41,219 bases of DNA from DATLFP01 sp035540955 (GTDB taxonomy: Bacteria > Actinomycetota > Acidimicrobiia > Acidimicrobiales > CADCSY01): positions 1 through 41,219 of the forward strand of contig DATLFP010000032.1 in assembly GCA_035540955.1 (NCBI GenBank), in the 5' to 3' direction. Made by a program: the position numbers and the translations under genes. Within the stretch, counting starts at the first letter, position 1; each line of letters starts with the position of its first letter. This document shows positions 31,264 through 38,853 of this stretch, in pieces. Under the pieces are notes generated by a model, which worked only from the letters and a program-made list of their open reading frames with translations, ran no database searches and had not been told where the DNA came from.

Positions 31264-32319
31264 TCAGTCGAGCGCGCCGCCCGAGGCCTCCTCGACCGAC
31301 TGCTTGCCCTCGCTGATCCAGGGCATCATCGACCGCAGCTGCTTGCCGACGACCTCGATCGGGTGGCGCTTGCCGGCCTCCCGCAGCTCGTTGAACCGCT
31401 TGCGACCACCGCGGGACTCGGCGATCCACTCCTCGGCGAACGCCCCGCTCTGGATCTCGGTGAGGATCTTCTTCATCTCGGCCTTGACGGTCTCGTTGAT
31501 GATGCGCGGGCCCCGGGTGACGTCGCCGTACTCGGCGGTGTCGGAGATGGAGTAGCGCATGCCGGCGATCCCCTGCTCGTACATGAGATCCACGATGAGC
31601 TTCACCTCGTGCAGGCACTCGAAGTACGCCGACTCCGGCTGGTAGCCGGCTTCGACCAGTGTCTCGAACCCCGCCTGCACCAGCGACGTGAGCCCGCCGC
31701 AGAGCACGACCTGCTCGCCGAAGAGATCGGTCTCGGTCTCCTCCTCGAACGTCGTCTCGAGCACGCCGGCGCGAGCGCCGCCGATGGCGCCGGCGTAGGA
31801 CAGCGCCAGCTCCCGCGCCTTGCCGGTGGCGTCCTGCGCGACGGCGATGAGGCACGGCACGCCGCCGCCCTCCTGATAGGCGCGCCGCACCAGGTGGCCC
31901 GGTCCCTTGGGCGCGACCATGGCCACGTCGATGCTCGGATCGGGCTTGATCTGCTCGAACCGGATGTTGAACCCGTGGGCGAAGAGCACGGCGTCGCCGG
32001 CGTCCAGGTTCGGGGCGATGTCGTGCTCGTAGACGTCTCGCTGCTCCGTGTCCGGCAGCAGGATCATCACGACGTCGGCCTCGGCGGTCGCCTCGGCGAT
32101 GGGCAGGACCCGCAGGCCCGCCTCCTCGGCCTTCTTCTTCGAGCTGGACCCCTCCCGCAGACCGACGCGCACGTCGACCCCGGAGTCCTTCAGGTTGAGG
32201 GCGTGGGCATGCCCCTGGGAGCCGTAGCCGATCACCGCCACCTTGCGGCCGGCGATGAGGCTCTGGTCGGCGTCCTTGTCGTAGAGGACCGGGGCCGGGG
32301 GCCGGGACTGTTGTGCCAT
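31264..32319 (-). CDS. ilvC: Ketol-acid reductoisomerase (NADP+)
   Basis: A 351-residue class I KARI, second common step of Val, Leu and Ile synthesis. It has the Rossmann motif KVAVIGYGSQGHAHALNL, the phosphate loop GLREGSSSKKKAEE, MVAPKGPGHLVRR, and the metal-binding acids in FEEETETDLFGEQ and in FECLHEVKLIVDLMYEQG. AGGA lies 8 nt upstream of the ATG and overlaps the ilvN stop, so ilvB-ilvN-ilvC is one translated unit. Normal length. Confidence 0.96.
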   Translation of the reverse strand: MAQQSRPPAPVLYDKDADQSLIAGRKVAVIGYGSQGHAHALNLKDSGVDVRVGLREGSSSKKKAEEAGLRVLPIAEATAEADVVMILLPDTEQRDVYEHDIAPNLDAGDAVLFAHGFNIRFEQIKPDPSIDVAMVAPKGPGHLVRRAYQEGGGVPCLIAVAQDATGKARELALSYAGAIGGARAGVLETTFEEETETDLFGEQVVLCGGLTSLVQAGFETLVEAGYQPESAYFECLHEVKLIVDLMYEQGIAGMRYSISDTAEYGDVTRGPRIINETVKAEMKKILTEIQSGAFAEEWIAESRGGRKRFNELREAGKRHPIEVVGKQLRSMMPWISEGKQSVEEASGGALD

Positions 32320-32323
32320 TCGT

Positions 32324-32857
32324 TCATCCTGCCTTGTTGGATCGGACGGAGCGCAGTCGGGCCGGCGTGCGCTCCAGCTTGGGAAGCGCCACGCGGCCGG
32401 TGCGCTGGAGCTCGACGATCCCGTAGGGGCGCAAGAGCTCCTCGAAGTCGTCGATCTTGGTGGGCTGGCCGTCGAGGGAGACCGTGAGCTCGTCGTGACC
32501 GACCCCCAGGATCCGACCCTCGAACACCTGGACGAGCTCGATCACCTTGCTGCGGAGATCCTGTGGGGCCTTGACCGTGCACAGCAGCAGCTCGCGCTCG
32601 ATCGAGTCCTCGGGGTGCAGCTCGCTGATCTTCACCACGTTGATGAGCTTGAACAGCTGCTTGGTGATCTGCTCGAGCGGCGCCGACTCGGCGTCGACGA
32701 CGATCGTGATCCGGCTGAACCGCTCGTCGTCGGTCGGGGCCACCGCGAGCGAGTTGATGTTGTAGCCGCGGCGTGCGAACAGGCCCGCGACCCGAGCGAG
32801 CACCCCGGCCCGGTTCTCGACCAGCACCGACAGCGTGTGGTGGGTCACCTCTCCCAT
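32324..32857 (-). CDS. ilvN: Acetolactate synthase, regulatory small subunit
   Basis: A 177-residue IlvN/IlvH subunit. The N-terminal ACT domain has HTLSVLVENRAGVLARVAGLFARRGYNINSLAV, which in relatives binds valine for feedback inhibition; the C-terminal ALS_ss domain follows (ELLLCTVKAP, IVELQRTGRVALPKLER). I chose the ATG at 32857, 1 nt after the ilvB stop. The longer frame upstream overlaps ilvB and does not look like coding. Confidence 0.95.
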   Translation of the reverse strand: MGEVTHHTLSVLVENRAGVLARVAGLFARRGYNINSLAVAPTDDERFSRITIVVDAESAPLEQITKQLFKLINVVKISELHPEDSIERELLLCTVKAPQDLRSKVIELVQVFEGRILGVGHDELTVSLDGQPTKIDDFEELLRPYGIVELQRTGRVALPKLERTPARLRSVRSNKAG

Positions 32858-32858
32858 C

Positions 32859-34598
32859 TCAGTCACCACCCTTGCCGTGAGGACCCGCCTGGAACGGGGG
32901 GACGACGATGTCGTCGTTGCTCTGGCCGGCGGCGACCATGGGGAAGACCTTCTCGCGCGAGTCGGTGCGGAACTCGACGACGACCGGTCGATCGTTGATC
33001 TCGTTGGCCTTGTCGATGACCGGCTGGACCTCCTCGGGCGACTCGGCCCGGAACGCCACACACCCCATGGCCTCGGCCCACTTCACGTAGTCGGGCACGT
33101 CGTGGGAGAGGTACACCTCGCTGTAGCGCTCCTCGTAGAACATCTCCTGCCACTGGCGGACCATCCCGAGGTAGGCGTTGTTGAGGATCGCGACCTTGAT
33201 CGGGATGCGCTCGACGCTCGCGGTGACGAGCTCCTGTGCCGTCATCTGGAAGCAGCCGTCGCCGTCGATGGCCCAGACCATCTTGTCGGGACGGCCGACC
33301 TTCGCCCCGATGGCGGCGGGGACGCTGAAGCCCATCGTCCCGAGCCCACCGGAGTTCACGAACGTGTACGGGTGGTTGAAGCCCCAGTACTGCGAGGTCC
33401 ACATCTGGTGCTGGCCGACACCCGACGCGACGATGCAGTCGTCGGGGGCGGAGTCCCGCAGGCACTCGAGCACGTACTGCGGCTTGAGGAGGTCACCCTC
33501 CTCGGCCGGCTCGTACGCGAGCGGGTACTTCTCCTGCCAGCCGCTGAGGGTCTGGCGCCACTCGGTCCGGTCGGGGAACGACTCGCCGCCGTTGAGCAGG
33601 TCCCGCACGGCGGTGACGAGCTCCTCGATGACCAGGCGGCAGTCGCCCACGATCGGCACGTCCGGCTTGCGGACCTTCCCGAGCTCGGCGGGGTCGACGT
33701 CGACGTGGATGATCTTGGCGTCGGGGGCGAAGGCGTCGACCTTCCCGGTGACGCGGTCGTCGAAGCGGGAGCCGAGCGCGATGAGCAGGTCGGAGCGCTG
33801 CATGGCGGTGACGGCCGTGTAGTTGCCGTGCATGCCCGGCATGCCGAGGGCCAGCTGGTGGTCGTCGGGGAAGGCACCCCGCGCCATGAGGGTGGTCACG
33901 ACGTGGATGTCGGTGAGCTCGGCCAGCTCCCGCAGCGCCTCGGCGGCGCGGGCCTTGAGGATCCCGCCCCCGGCGTAGATGACCGGCTGGCGCGCCTGCA
34001 GCATCAGCTTGGCGGCCTCGCGGATCATGCGGGGGTGGCCCCGGGTGCTCGGCTTGTAGCCGGGGAGGTCGACCGACTCGGGCCAGTACCACTCCATCTC
34101 GTTCTGGAGGACGTCCTTCGGGACGTCGATGAGGACGGGCCCGGGCCGGCCGGTGGTGGCGATGTGGAACGCCTCCTTCACGACCCGGGGCAGGTCCTCG
34201 GGCGACATGACCAGCTCGTTGTGCTTGGTCACGCTGCGGGTGATCCCCACCGTGTCGCACTCCTGGAAGGCGTCGGTGCCGATCGCCGCCGTGCCCACCT
34301 GGCCGGTGATGGCCACCATCGGTATCGAGTCCATGTAGGCGTCGCACAGGGGGGTCACGAGGTTGGTGGCGGCGGGGCCGCTCGTCACCATGGCGACGCC
34401 GGGTCGTCCCGTCACGTGGGCGTAGCCCTCGGCCATGTGGCCGGCGCCCTGCTCGTGGCGCACGAGGATGTGTCGGATCGAGGAGTCGATGATCGGGTCG
34501 TAGGCGGGGAGGATGCAGCCGCCCGGCAACCCGAACATGACTTCGACGCCTTCCATCTCGAGACTCTTAATGAGGGCTTGCGCCCCGGTCAGCTTCAT
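32859..34598 (-). CDS. ilvB: Acetolactate synthase, catalytic large subunit
   Basis: A 579-residue ThDP-dependent AHAS large subunit, the first common step of the pathway. Catalytic E49 lies in ILVRHEQGAGHMAEGYAH; FAD-binding and central-domain motifs include GPAATNLVTPLCDAYMDS and LGMPGMHGNYTAV. The ThDP motif is WAIDGDGCFQMTAQELVTA followed by NNAYLGMVRQWQ. I chose the ATG at 34598, with GAAGGAAGAG upstream; the start at 34661 precedes the attenuator terminator. The gene is controlled by the Leu/Val/Ile leader peptide. Confidence 0.96.
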   Translation of the reverse strand: MKLTGAQALIKSLEMEGVEVMFGLPGGCILPAYDPIIDSSIRHILVRHEQGAGHMAEGYAHVTGRPGVAMVTSGPAATNLVTPLCDAYMDSIPMVAITGQVGTAAIGTDAFQECDTVGITRSVTKHNELVMSPEDLPRVVKEAFHIATTGRPGPVLIDVPKDVLQNEMEWYWPESVDLPGYKPSTRGHPRMIREAAKLMLQARQPVIYAGGGILKARAAEALRELAELTDIHVVTTLMARGAFPDDHQLALGMPGMHGNYTAVTAMQRSDLLIALGSRFDDRVTGKVDAFAPDAKIIHVDVDPAELGKVRKPDVPIVGDCRLVIEELVTAVRDLLNGGESFPDRTEWRQTLSGWQEKYPLAYEPAEEGDLLKPQYVLECLRDSAPDDCIVASGVGQHQMWTSQYWGFNHPYTFVNSGGLGTMGFSVPAAIGAKVGRPDKMVWAIDGDGCFQMTAQELVTASVERIPIKVAILNNAYLGMVRQWQEMFYEERYSEVYLSHDVPDYVKWAEAMGCVAFRAESPEEVQPVIDKANEINDRPVVVEFRTDSREKVFPMVAAGQSNDDIVVPPFQAGPHGKGGD

Positions 34599-34623
34599 CG
34601 CGTGCTCTTCCTTCTTGCGCCGG

Positions 34624-34656
34624 AAAACTGAAACGACCTCCCGGTTGGGAGGTCGT
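34624..34656 (-). terminator. Attenuator terminator of ilvBNC
   Basis: ACGACCTCCC-AACC-GGGAGGTCGT on the minus strand is a perfect 10-bp stem (34633-34656), followed by TTTCAG and TTTT. It lies between the leader peptide and ilvB. The leader coding sequence contains an 8-nt copy of its 5' arm, CGACCTCC (34703-34710), as in the other two attenuators. Confidence 0.85.
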
Positions 34657-34657
34657 G

Positions 34658-34685
34658 GCACGTCGCGCGGGTGGGGGCGGCGTGC
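34658..34685 (-). promoter_or_regulatory. Hairpin after the ilvB leader peptide
   Basis: GCACG and CGTGC with an inner CGC/GCG form an interrupted stem starting right after the leader stop. It is weaker than the corresponding hairpins of the leuB and leuA attenuators. Confidence 0.4.
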
Positions 34686-34721
34686 TTAGGTGATGATTAC
34701 GAGGAGGTCGCGGGGGGACAT
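34686..34721 (-). CDS. Leu/Val/Ile attenuator leader peptide
   Basis: ATG at 34721 opens an 11-codon frame reading MSPRDLLVIIT, ending TAA. All three branched-chain amino acids are represented: CTC CTC GTA ATC ATC in a row. A hairpin and a U-tract terminator follow before ilvB. This is a multivalent attenuator, fitting enzymes that make all three amino acids. TGC-CACACT ends 9 nt before the ATG. Confidence 0.85.
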   Translation of the reverse strand: MSPRDLLVIIT

Positions 34722-34724
34722 GGC

Positions 34725-35246
34725 GTGAACAGTGTGGCAGCGTTTCCCGGTTCCTACAACCCCCCGACCGTCGCTCATCTGGCGATGGCGGAGGCGGCGG
34801 TCCGGCAGTGTGGCCTGGAGCGGGTCGACCTGGTGCTGTCACGGTCGGCGCTCGGCAAGGAGACGGTCCTGCGCCCGACGGTCGAGGAGCGGGCCGGGGT
34901 GCTCCGGGCGGTCGCCGCCACCCGGCCGTGGCTGGGCGTCGTGGTGACCGAATCCCGGCTCCTGGCCGACATCGCCGCCGGCTACGGGTGGCTGGTGCTG
35001 GGCGCCGACAAGTGGACCCAGGTGCTCGATCCGTCGTTCTACGGCGGGTCGGCCGCCGAGCGCGACGCCGCCCTGGCCCGGCTCCCCCGCCTCGCCGTCG
35101 CCCGCCGGCTCGACCATCCCGTCCCCGCGGGCCCCCACGTGACCGTGCTCGCCGTGGACCACCACGACGTCTCCTCCACCGCCGCCCGGTCCGGCGCCGC
35201 TGACCTCATGCTGCCCGAGGCCCGCTCGAGCGGCCTCTGGGCCTGA
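34725..35246 (+). CDS. NadD-like nucleotidyltransferase
   Basis: A 173-residue protein of the nucleotidyltransferase (HIGH) superfamily, closest in style to nicotinate-nucleotide adenylyltransferase. The phosphate-binding motif is AAFPGSYNPPTVAHLAMAEAA (T/H-x-x-H is TVAH), WLVLGADKW holds the middle motif, and VDHHDVSSTAARSG corresponds to the family's ISSTxIR. The arginine-rich variants of true NadD are only partly matched, so the substrate is uncertain. I chose the GTG at 34725, which places the motif near the N-terminus. The gene starts 3 bp from the divergent ilvB leader ATG, so each gene's promoter lies in the other's transcribed region. Confidence 0.75.
   Translation: MNSVAAFPGSYNPPTVAHLAMAEAAVRQCGLERVDLVLSRSALGKETVLRPTVEERAGVLRAVAATRPWLGVVVTESRLLADIAAGYGWLVLGADKWTQVLDPSFYGGSAAERDAALARLPRLAVARRLDHPVPAGPHVTVLAVDHHDVSSTAARSGAADLMLPEARSSGLWA
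34731..34739 (-). promoter_or_regulatory. Extended -10 of the ilvB leader
   Basis: TGC-CACACT on the minus strand ends 9 nt before the leader ATG. It lies inside the first codons of the divergent nucleotidyltransferase gene. It parallels TGC-TACGCT (leuA leader) and TGC-TAGAGT (leuB leader). Confidence 0.5.
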
Positions 35247-35297
35247 CGTCTTGTGGCGGTTCCTTTCGCCCAGCGAAAGGAACCGCCACAAGACGTC
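35245..35297. terminator. Perfect 25-bp hairpin between convergent genes
   Basis: Arms 35245-35269 and 35273-35297 are exact reverse complements around a 3-nt CCA loop. The stop codon of the nucleotidyltransferase lies at one foot and the ilvD stop is 3 nt beyond the other. It has no U-tract. It is the strongest hairpin in the window and a likely bidirectional terminator. Confidence 0.8.
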
Positions 35298-35299
35298 GG

Positions 35300-37090
35300 T
35301 CATGCGGGCTGGTCGTTCATCCCGCCGCCGCGGAGGGCGGGCTGGGCGGTGGCGCGCATGCGGCGCAGGACCCGGCTGGTCACCGGGGTGGCGTCGGGGT
35401 GCTCGCCGCCGTTGGCGTCGGCGGCGGCCCGCCACGCCGCGACGCGGGCGGCGGCCACGTCGGCGTCGTCCAGCTCGGTGCAGTCGAGGTGGTCGGTGTT
35501 GAGGTCGACGACGATGGTGTCGCCGTCCTCGATGAGGGCGATCGGCCCGCCGAGGTACGCCTCGGGCGCCACGTGGCCGATGACGAGGCCGACGGAGCCG
35601 CCCGAGAACCGGGCATCGGTCATGAGCGCGATCGTGATGTTGCGCTGGCGGCACAGCGTCGTCATCCGCGACGTCGGGTCGAGCAGCTCGGGCATGCCCG
35701 GCGCGCCGCGCGGACCGAGGTAGCGGATGACAACCATGTCGTGGTCGGCGAAGGAGTCGGGGTCGTCCTCGAGGGCGGTGACGAGCGCGTCCTCACCGTT
35801 GAACACCCGCGCCCGGCCGGTGAACCGACCGTCGGTGATCCCACCCTCGACACCGGCGACTTTGAGGATGGCGCCACCGTCGGGTGCCAGGTTGCCGCCG
35901 AGCAGGCGCAGCCCGCCGGTGTCCTTGAACGGCGTGGCCACCGTGTGGATCACGTCGCCGTCCGGCGCCGGCGGGTCGAGCCGGGCGACCTGGGCGGCGA
36001 GGGTCTCGCCCGTGCACGTCATCGCCCCACCGTCGAGCATGCCGGCGTCGAGAAGCTCCTTCACAACGACCTGCAGGCCGCCCTTGGCGTCGATGTCGAC
36101 CATCGAGTACGCGCCGAACGGCCGCATGTTCACGAGGACGGGCAGCCGGCGGGCGAGATCGTTGAACTCGCGCTGGCTGATCACGTCGTTCCAGAGATCG
36201 AGACCGGCCGCACGGGCGATCTCGACGCTGTGCAGGGCGACGTTCGTCGACCCGCCCATGGCGATCGTGACCGTCAGCGCGTTGCGGAGCGCCGCCGGGG
36301 TGACGATGTCGCGGGGACAGATGCCCTGCTTCGTCATGGTCACGATGCAGTCGACGAGCTCGTCGGGGAACACCGTCGTCCGCCGGGCATCGTCGGACGC
36401 GGGCGCCACCATGTGCAGCGGCTCCATGCCGAGGACCGCCATGAACGTCTGCATCGTGTTGTAGGTGAACATCCCGCCGCAGCTCCCGATGCCGGGGCAC
36501 GCATGCACCGCGTATCGGGCGCGGGTGGCCGGGTCGGGATCACCGGCGACCTGGAAGGCGTCGACCAGGTCGATGCGCGCCCCCGTCGTCGGGTCGACGC
36601 CGGGCCGGATGGAGCCGTCGGAGAGCAGCACCGCCGGCGCGTTGTGCTCCAGGATCGCGGCGAGCGTGCCGACCGGCGGCTTGTCGCACGCCACGACCGC
36701 GATCAGGCCAGCGACCTCGTTCGCCCGCAGGTGCATGTCGGTGCTGTCGTTCACCAGCTCGCGGCCGATGAGCGAGTAGCGCATGCGATCGGTGCCGTTG
36801 AGCTGCCCGTCCGAGACGCCCATCGTGAAGCCCGGTGCGATCAACCGGATGGGAAGGTCCTCAGCGTGGACGCGCCGCGCCAGCGCCGCCTGGACGGCGG
36901 CGACCTTCTCGTTCACGCCGAGGTAGCACTGGCTGTCGCCCAGGGTGCCCACCACGCCCCAGACCGGGTCGTGCACCTTCGTGATGTCCTCACCGAGGAC
37001 CCGAGCCGTGCCCACTCGCTGCACGTCGCGGCCGGGGTTCTCCGAGACGAAGACGGCGCTGGTGCCCTCGGGGAGCTCGTTCGTGGTCAT
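35300..37090 (-). CDS. ilvD: IlvD/Edd-family dehydratase, divergent dihydroxy-acid dehydratase
   Basis: A 596-residue Fe-S dehydratase, by context the third common step of branched-chain synthesis. Three likely cluster cysteines are C55 (GDSQCYLGVN), C135 (VVACDKPPVG) and C204 (GIGSCGGMFTYNTM). Other family pieces are YSLIGRELVNDSTD, TIAMGGSTNVALHS, and ITIALMTDARFSGGSVGLVIGHVAPEA. Several positions differ from the usual enzyme: SQCYLG for TPCN, CDKPPVGT for CDKxxPG, and SCGGMFTY for ACGGMYTA. It may be a lineage-specific IlvD or a related sugar-acid dehydratase. I chose the ATG at 37090; upstream frame lacks family residues. No other ilvD is seen here. Confidence 0.85.
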   Translation of the reverse strand: MTTNELPEGTSAVFVSENPGRDVQRVGTARVLGEDITKVHDPVWGVVGTLGDSQCYLGVNEKVAAVQAALARRVHAEDLPIRLIAPGFTMGVSDGQLNGTDRMRYSLIGRELVNDSTDMHLRANEVAGLIAVVACDKPPVGTLAAILEHNAPAVLLSDGSIRPGVDPTTGARIDLVDAFQVAGDPDPATRARYAVHACPGIGSCGGMFTYNTMQTFMAVLGMEPLHMVAPASDDARRTTVFPDELVDCIVTMTKQGICPRDIVTPAALRNALTVTIAMGGSTNVALHSVEIARAAGLDLWNDVISQREFNDLARRLPVLVNMRPFGAYSMVDIDAKGGLQVVVKELLDAGMLDGGAMTCTGETLAAQVARLDPPAPDGDVIHTVATPFKDTGGLRLLGGNLAPDGGAILKVAGVEGGITDGRFTGRARVFNGEDALVTALEDDPDSFADHDMVVIRYLGPRGAPGMPELLDPTSRMTTLCRQRNITIALMTDARFSGGSVGLVIGHVAPEAYLGGPIALIEDGDTIVVDLNTDHLDCTELDDADVAAARVAAWRAAADANGGEHPDATPVTSRVLRRMRATAQPALRGGGMNDQPA

Positions 37091-37156
37091 GCGAACGATG
37101 CTCGCACGGGCGCAGCCGGCTCCGACAGCCTCCGCTGAGAGTGGCACTGCCAGTAC

Positions 37157-37162
37157 TACCTT
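37157..37162 (+). promoter_or_regulatory. -10 box TACCTT of the XRE regulator
   Basis: TACCTT ends 6 nt before the GTG at 37169, consistent with leaderless transcription. Confidence 0.4.
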
Positions 37163-37168
37163 CGCCGC

Positions 37169-37942
37169 GTGCGAGCTGCGGAGGTCGGGGCGTTCCTCCG
37201 GTCGCGGCGGGCGCGTGTCGACCCGGTCGCAGCCGGGTTCCCCGCTGACCGTCGTCGCACACCGGGACTCCGGCGCGAGGAGCTGGCGTCGCTGGCGGGC
37301 GTGACGGTGTCCTGGCTCGCAAAGCTCGAGCAGGGACACGCCCATGCGGTCTCACCCGACGTGCTGACGTCGCTCGCCCGGGCCTTGCGGCTCGGCCACG
37401 CCGAGCGCACCCACCTGTTCGCGCTTGCCGGCTACCGGGTGGCGGCGACCGACGAGTCGGCACAGGTGACCGCCGCACTCCAGACGTTGCTGGACGAGCT
37501 CGAGCCGAACCCCGCTTACCTCCTGGACCGGTGCTGGAACATCGTCGCCTGGAACGCGGCCGAGGTGCGCCTCTTCCCGAAGCTCGAGACGTTCGAGGCC
37601 CCGAACCTTCTCGAGCTGGTGTTCCTCGACGCCGACCTCGGAAGGCTCATGGCCGACCACGACGAGGAGCTCGTCCGACTCGTCGCCCAGTTCCGGCTCC
37701 ACCGCACGGACTGGCCCGACGACCCGGCCATCGAAGGAGTCGTCGAGCGGCTGCAGCGCGAGTCACCTGCGTTCGCCGCGCTCTGGGACGCGAACGACGT
37801 CTCGCCGTTCGTGACGACGCGGCGCGTCTTCGACCGCCCCGACCTCGGACGGGTCACCTACGACCATCACCGGCTCGGAGTGCTCGACCAGCCGGGGATG
37901 CAGCTTGTCGTCTACATCCCGGCGACCGCACCGAAGCACTGA
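37169..37942 (+). CDS. XRE-family regulator with MmyB-like ligand domain
   Basis: A 257-residue helix-turn-helix regulator of the XRE/MmyB type. The N-terminal region has LRSRRARVDPVAAG and RTPGLRREELASLAGVTVSWLAKLEQGHAH (HTH, about residues 30-60), followed by VLTSLARALRLGHAERTHLFALAG. The C-terminal ~150 residues are the MmyB-like PAS-type domain (NPAYLLDRCWNIVAWNAAEVRLF; TTRRVFDRPDLGRVTYDHHRL), which in relatives may bind fatty-acid-like ligands. It is divergent from ilvD by 78 bp, but there is no evidence that it controls it; these regulators often control a neighbouring oxidoreductase or transporter. Confidence 0.9.
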   Translation: MRAAEVGAFLRSRRARVDPVAAGFPADRRRTPGLRREELASLAGVTVSWLAKLEQGHAHAVSPDVLTSLARALRLGHAERTHLFALAGYRVAATDESAQVTAALQTLLDELEPNPAYLLDRCWNIVAWNAAEVRLFPKLETFEAPNLLELVFLDADLGRLMADHDEELVRLVAQFRLHRTDWPDDPAIEGVVERLQRESPAFAALWDANDVSPFVTTRRVFDRPDLGRVTYDHHRLGVLDQPGMQLVVYIPATAPKH

Positions 37943-37955
37943 TCGACGTGGCCGA

Positions 37956-37961
37956 TACGGT
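37956..37961 (+). promoter_or_regulatory. -10 box TACGGT of the ABC-2 export genes
   Basis: TACGGT ends 9 nt before the ATG at 37971. It suggests the export operon has its own start, only 13 nt after the XRE gene stop. Confidence 0.4.
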
Positions 37962-37970
37962 CACGGGTCC

Positions 37971-38841
37971 ATGACCGACATCGTCGTCCGCGCCAAGGGC
38001 GTGGTGAAGCGGTGGGGCTCGACCCTCGCCCTCGCCGGGGTCGACGCCGAGATCGGGCCCGGCGTGACCGGACTGCTCGGCGCCAACGGGGCCGGCAAGA
38101 CGACCCTGCTCGGGCTGATCCTCGGGCTCCATCGCCAGGACGAGGGCCGCATCCAGGTGCTCGGTCTCGATCCCACGACGGCCGGCCCCGAGGTGCGGGC
38201 CCGGCTCGGGTACGCGCCCGAGCACGAAGCCCTGCCCGGCGACGTGCGGGCCCACGATCTCGTCCGCCACCTGGCCGAGGTGCACGGCCTGCCCCGGAAG
38301 GCCGCAGTGGGCCGGGCCAGCGACGCGCTGTGGCACGTGGGCCTGGGCGAGGAGCGGTTCCGGCCGATCGGGACGATGTCGACCGGGCAGAAGCAGCGGG
38401 TCAAGCTGGCCGCCGCGCTCGCTCACGACCCGGCACTGCTCCTGCTCGACGAGCCGACCAACGGCCTCGACCCGATGCAGCGCGACGCCATGCTGCAGCT
38501 CATCCGCCGGATCGGGACCGACTTCGGCATCTCCGTGATCCTCTCGTCCCACCTGCTCGAGGAGGTCGAGCGGGTGTGCGACGGCGTGCTCATCCTCTCG
38601 GCGGGCACCGTCGTCACCTCGGGCCGGCTCGACGAGCTCCGCGGGGGCGGCGGCGCGGAGCCGCGCCGCCGGCCTCGAGGTCGAGGTGGTCGGCCTCCGG
38701 CTGGCGGTGACCGGCGAGGAGCTGGCCGTCGTCGACGCCGTGCGCGACGCCTGCGCGGAGCTGGCGATCGGCATCCGCCGGCTCCAGCGCCGGACCGCGA
38801 CCCTCGAGGACGTGTTCCTCGCCGCCGGGACGGCCGTCTGA
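37971..38841 (+). pseudogene. ABC-2 exporter ATPase, apparent 1-nt frameshift near its 3' end
   Basis: The first ~224 codons encode a normal ABC ATPase: Walker A LLGANGAGKTT, Q-loop region LGYAPEHEALPG, signature MSTGQKQRVKLAAAL, Walker B LLLLDEPTNGLDP, H-loop ILSSHLLEE. After DELRG the frame becomes Arg-rich nonsense. The expected C-terminus is in the +1 frame: AGLEVEVVGLRLAV to TLEDVFLAAGTAV, ending at TGA 38841. Dropping one G from the run GGGGG at 38643-38647 restores one clean protein of about 289 residues. This is either a real mutation or a sequencing/assembly error. The raw frame stays open by chance through 40649. It is followed 12 nt later by a permease. Confidence 0.82.
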
Positions 38842-38853
38842 GATGGGCACCTC

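Noticed and set aside
32835..34631. A 598-codon plus-strand frame opposite ilvB
   Set aside because: Low-complexity His/Gly/Asp/Val composition typical of antisense shadows in high-GC DNA; ilvB on the other strand has every family motif.
34599..34661. Earlier in-frame start for ilvB at 34661
   Set aside because: It lies before the attenuator terminator, so it would put the hairpin inside the coding sequence and add residues absent from the family.
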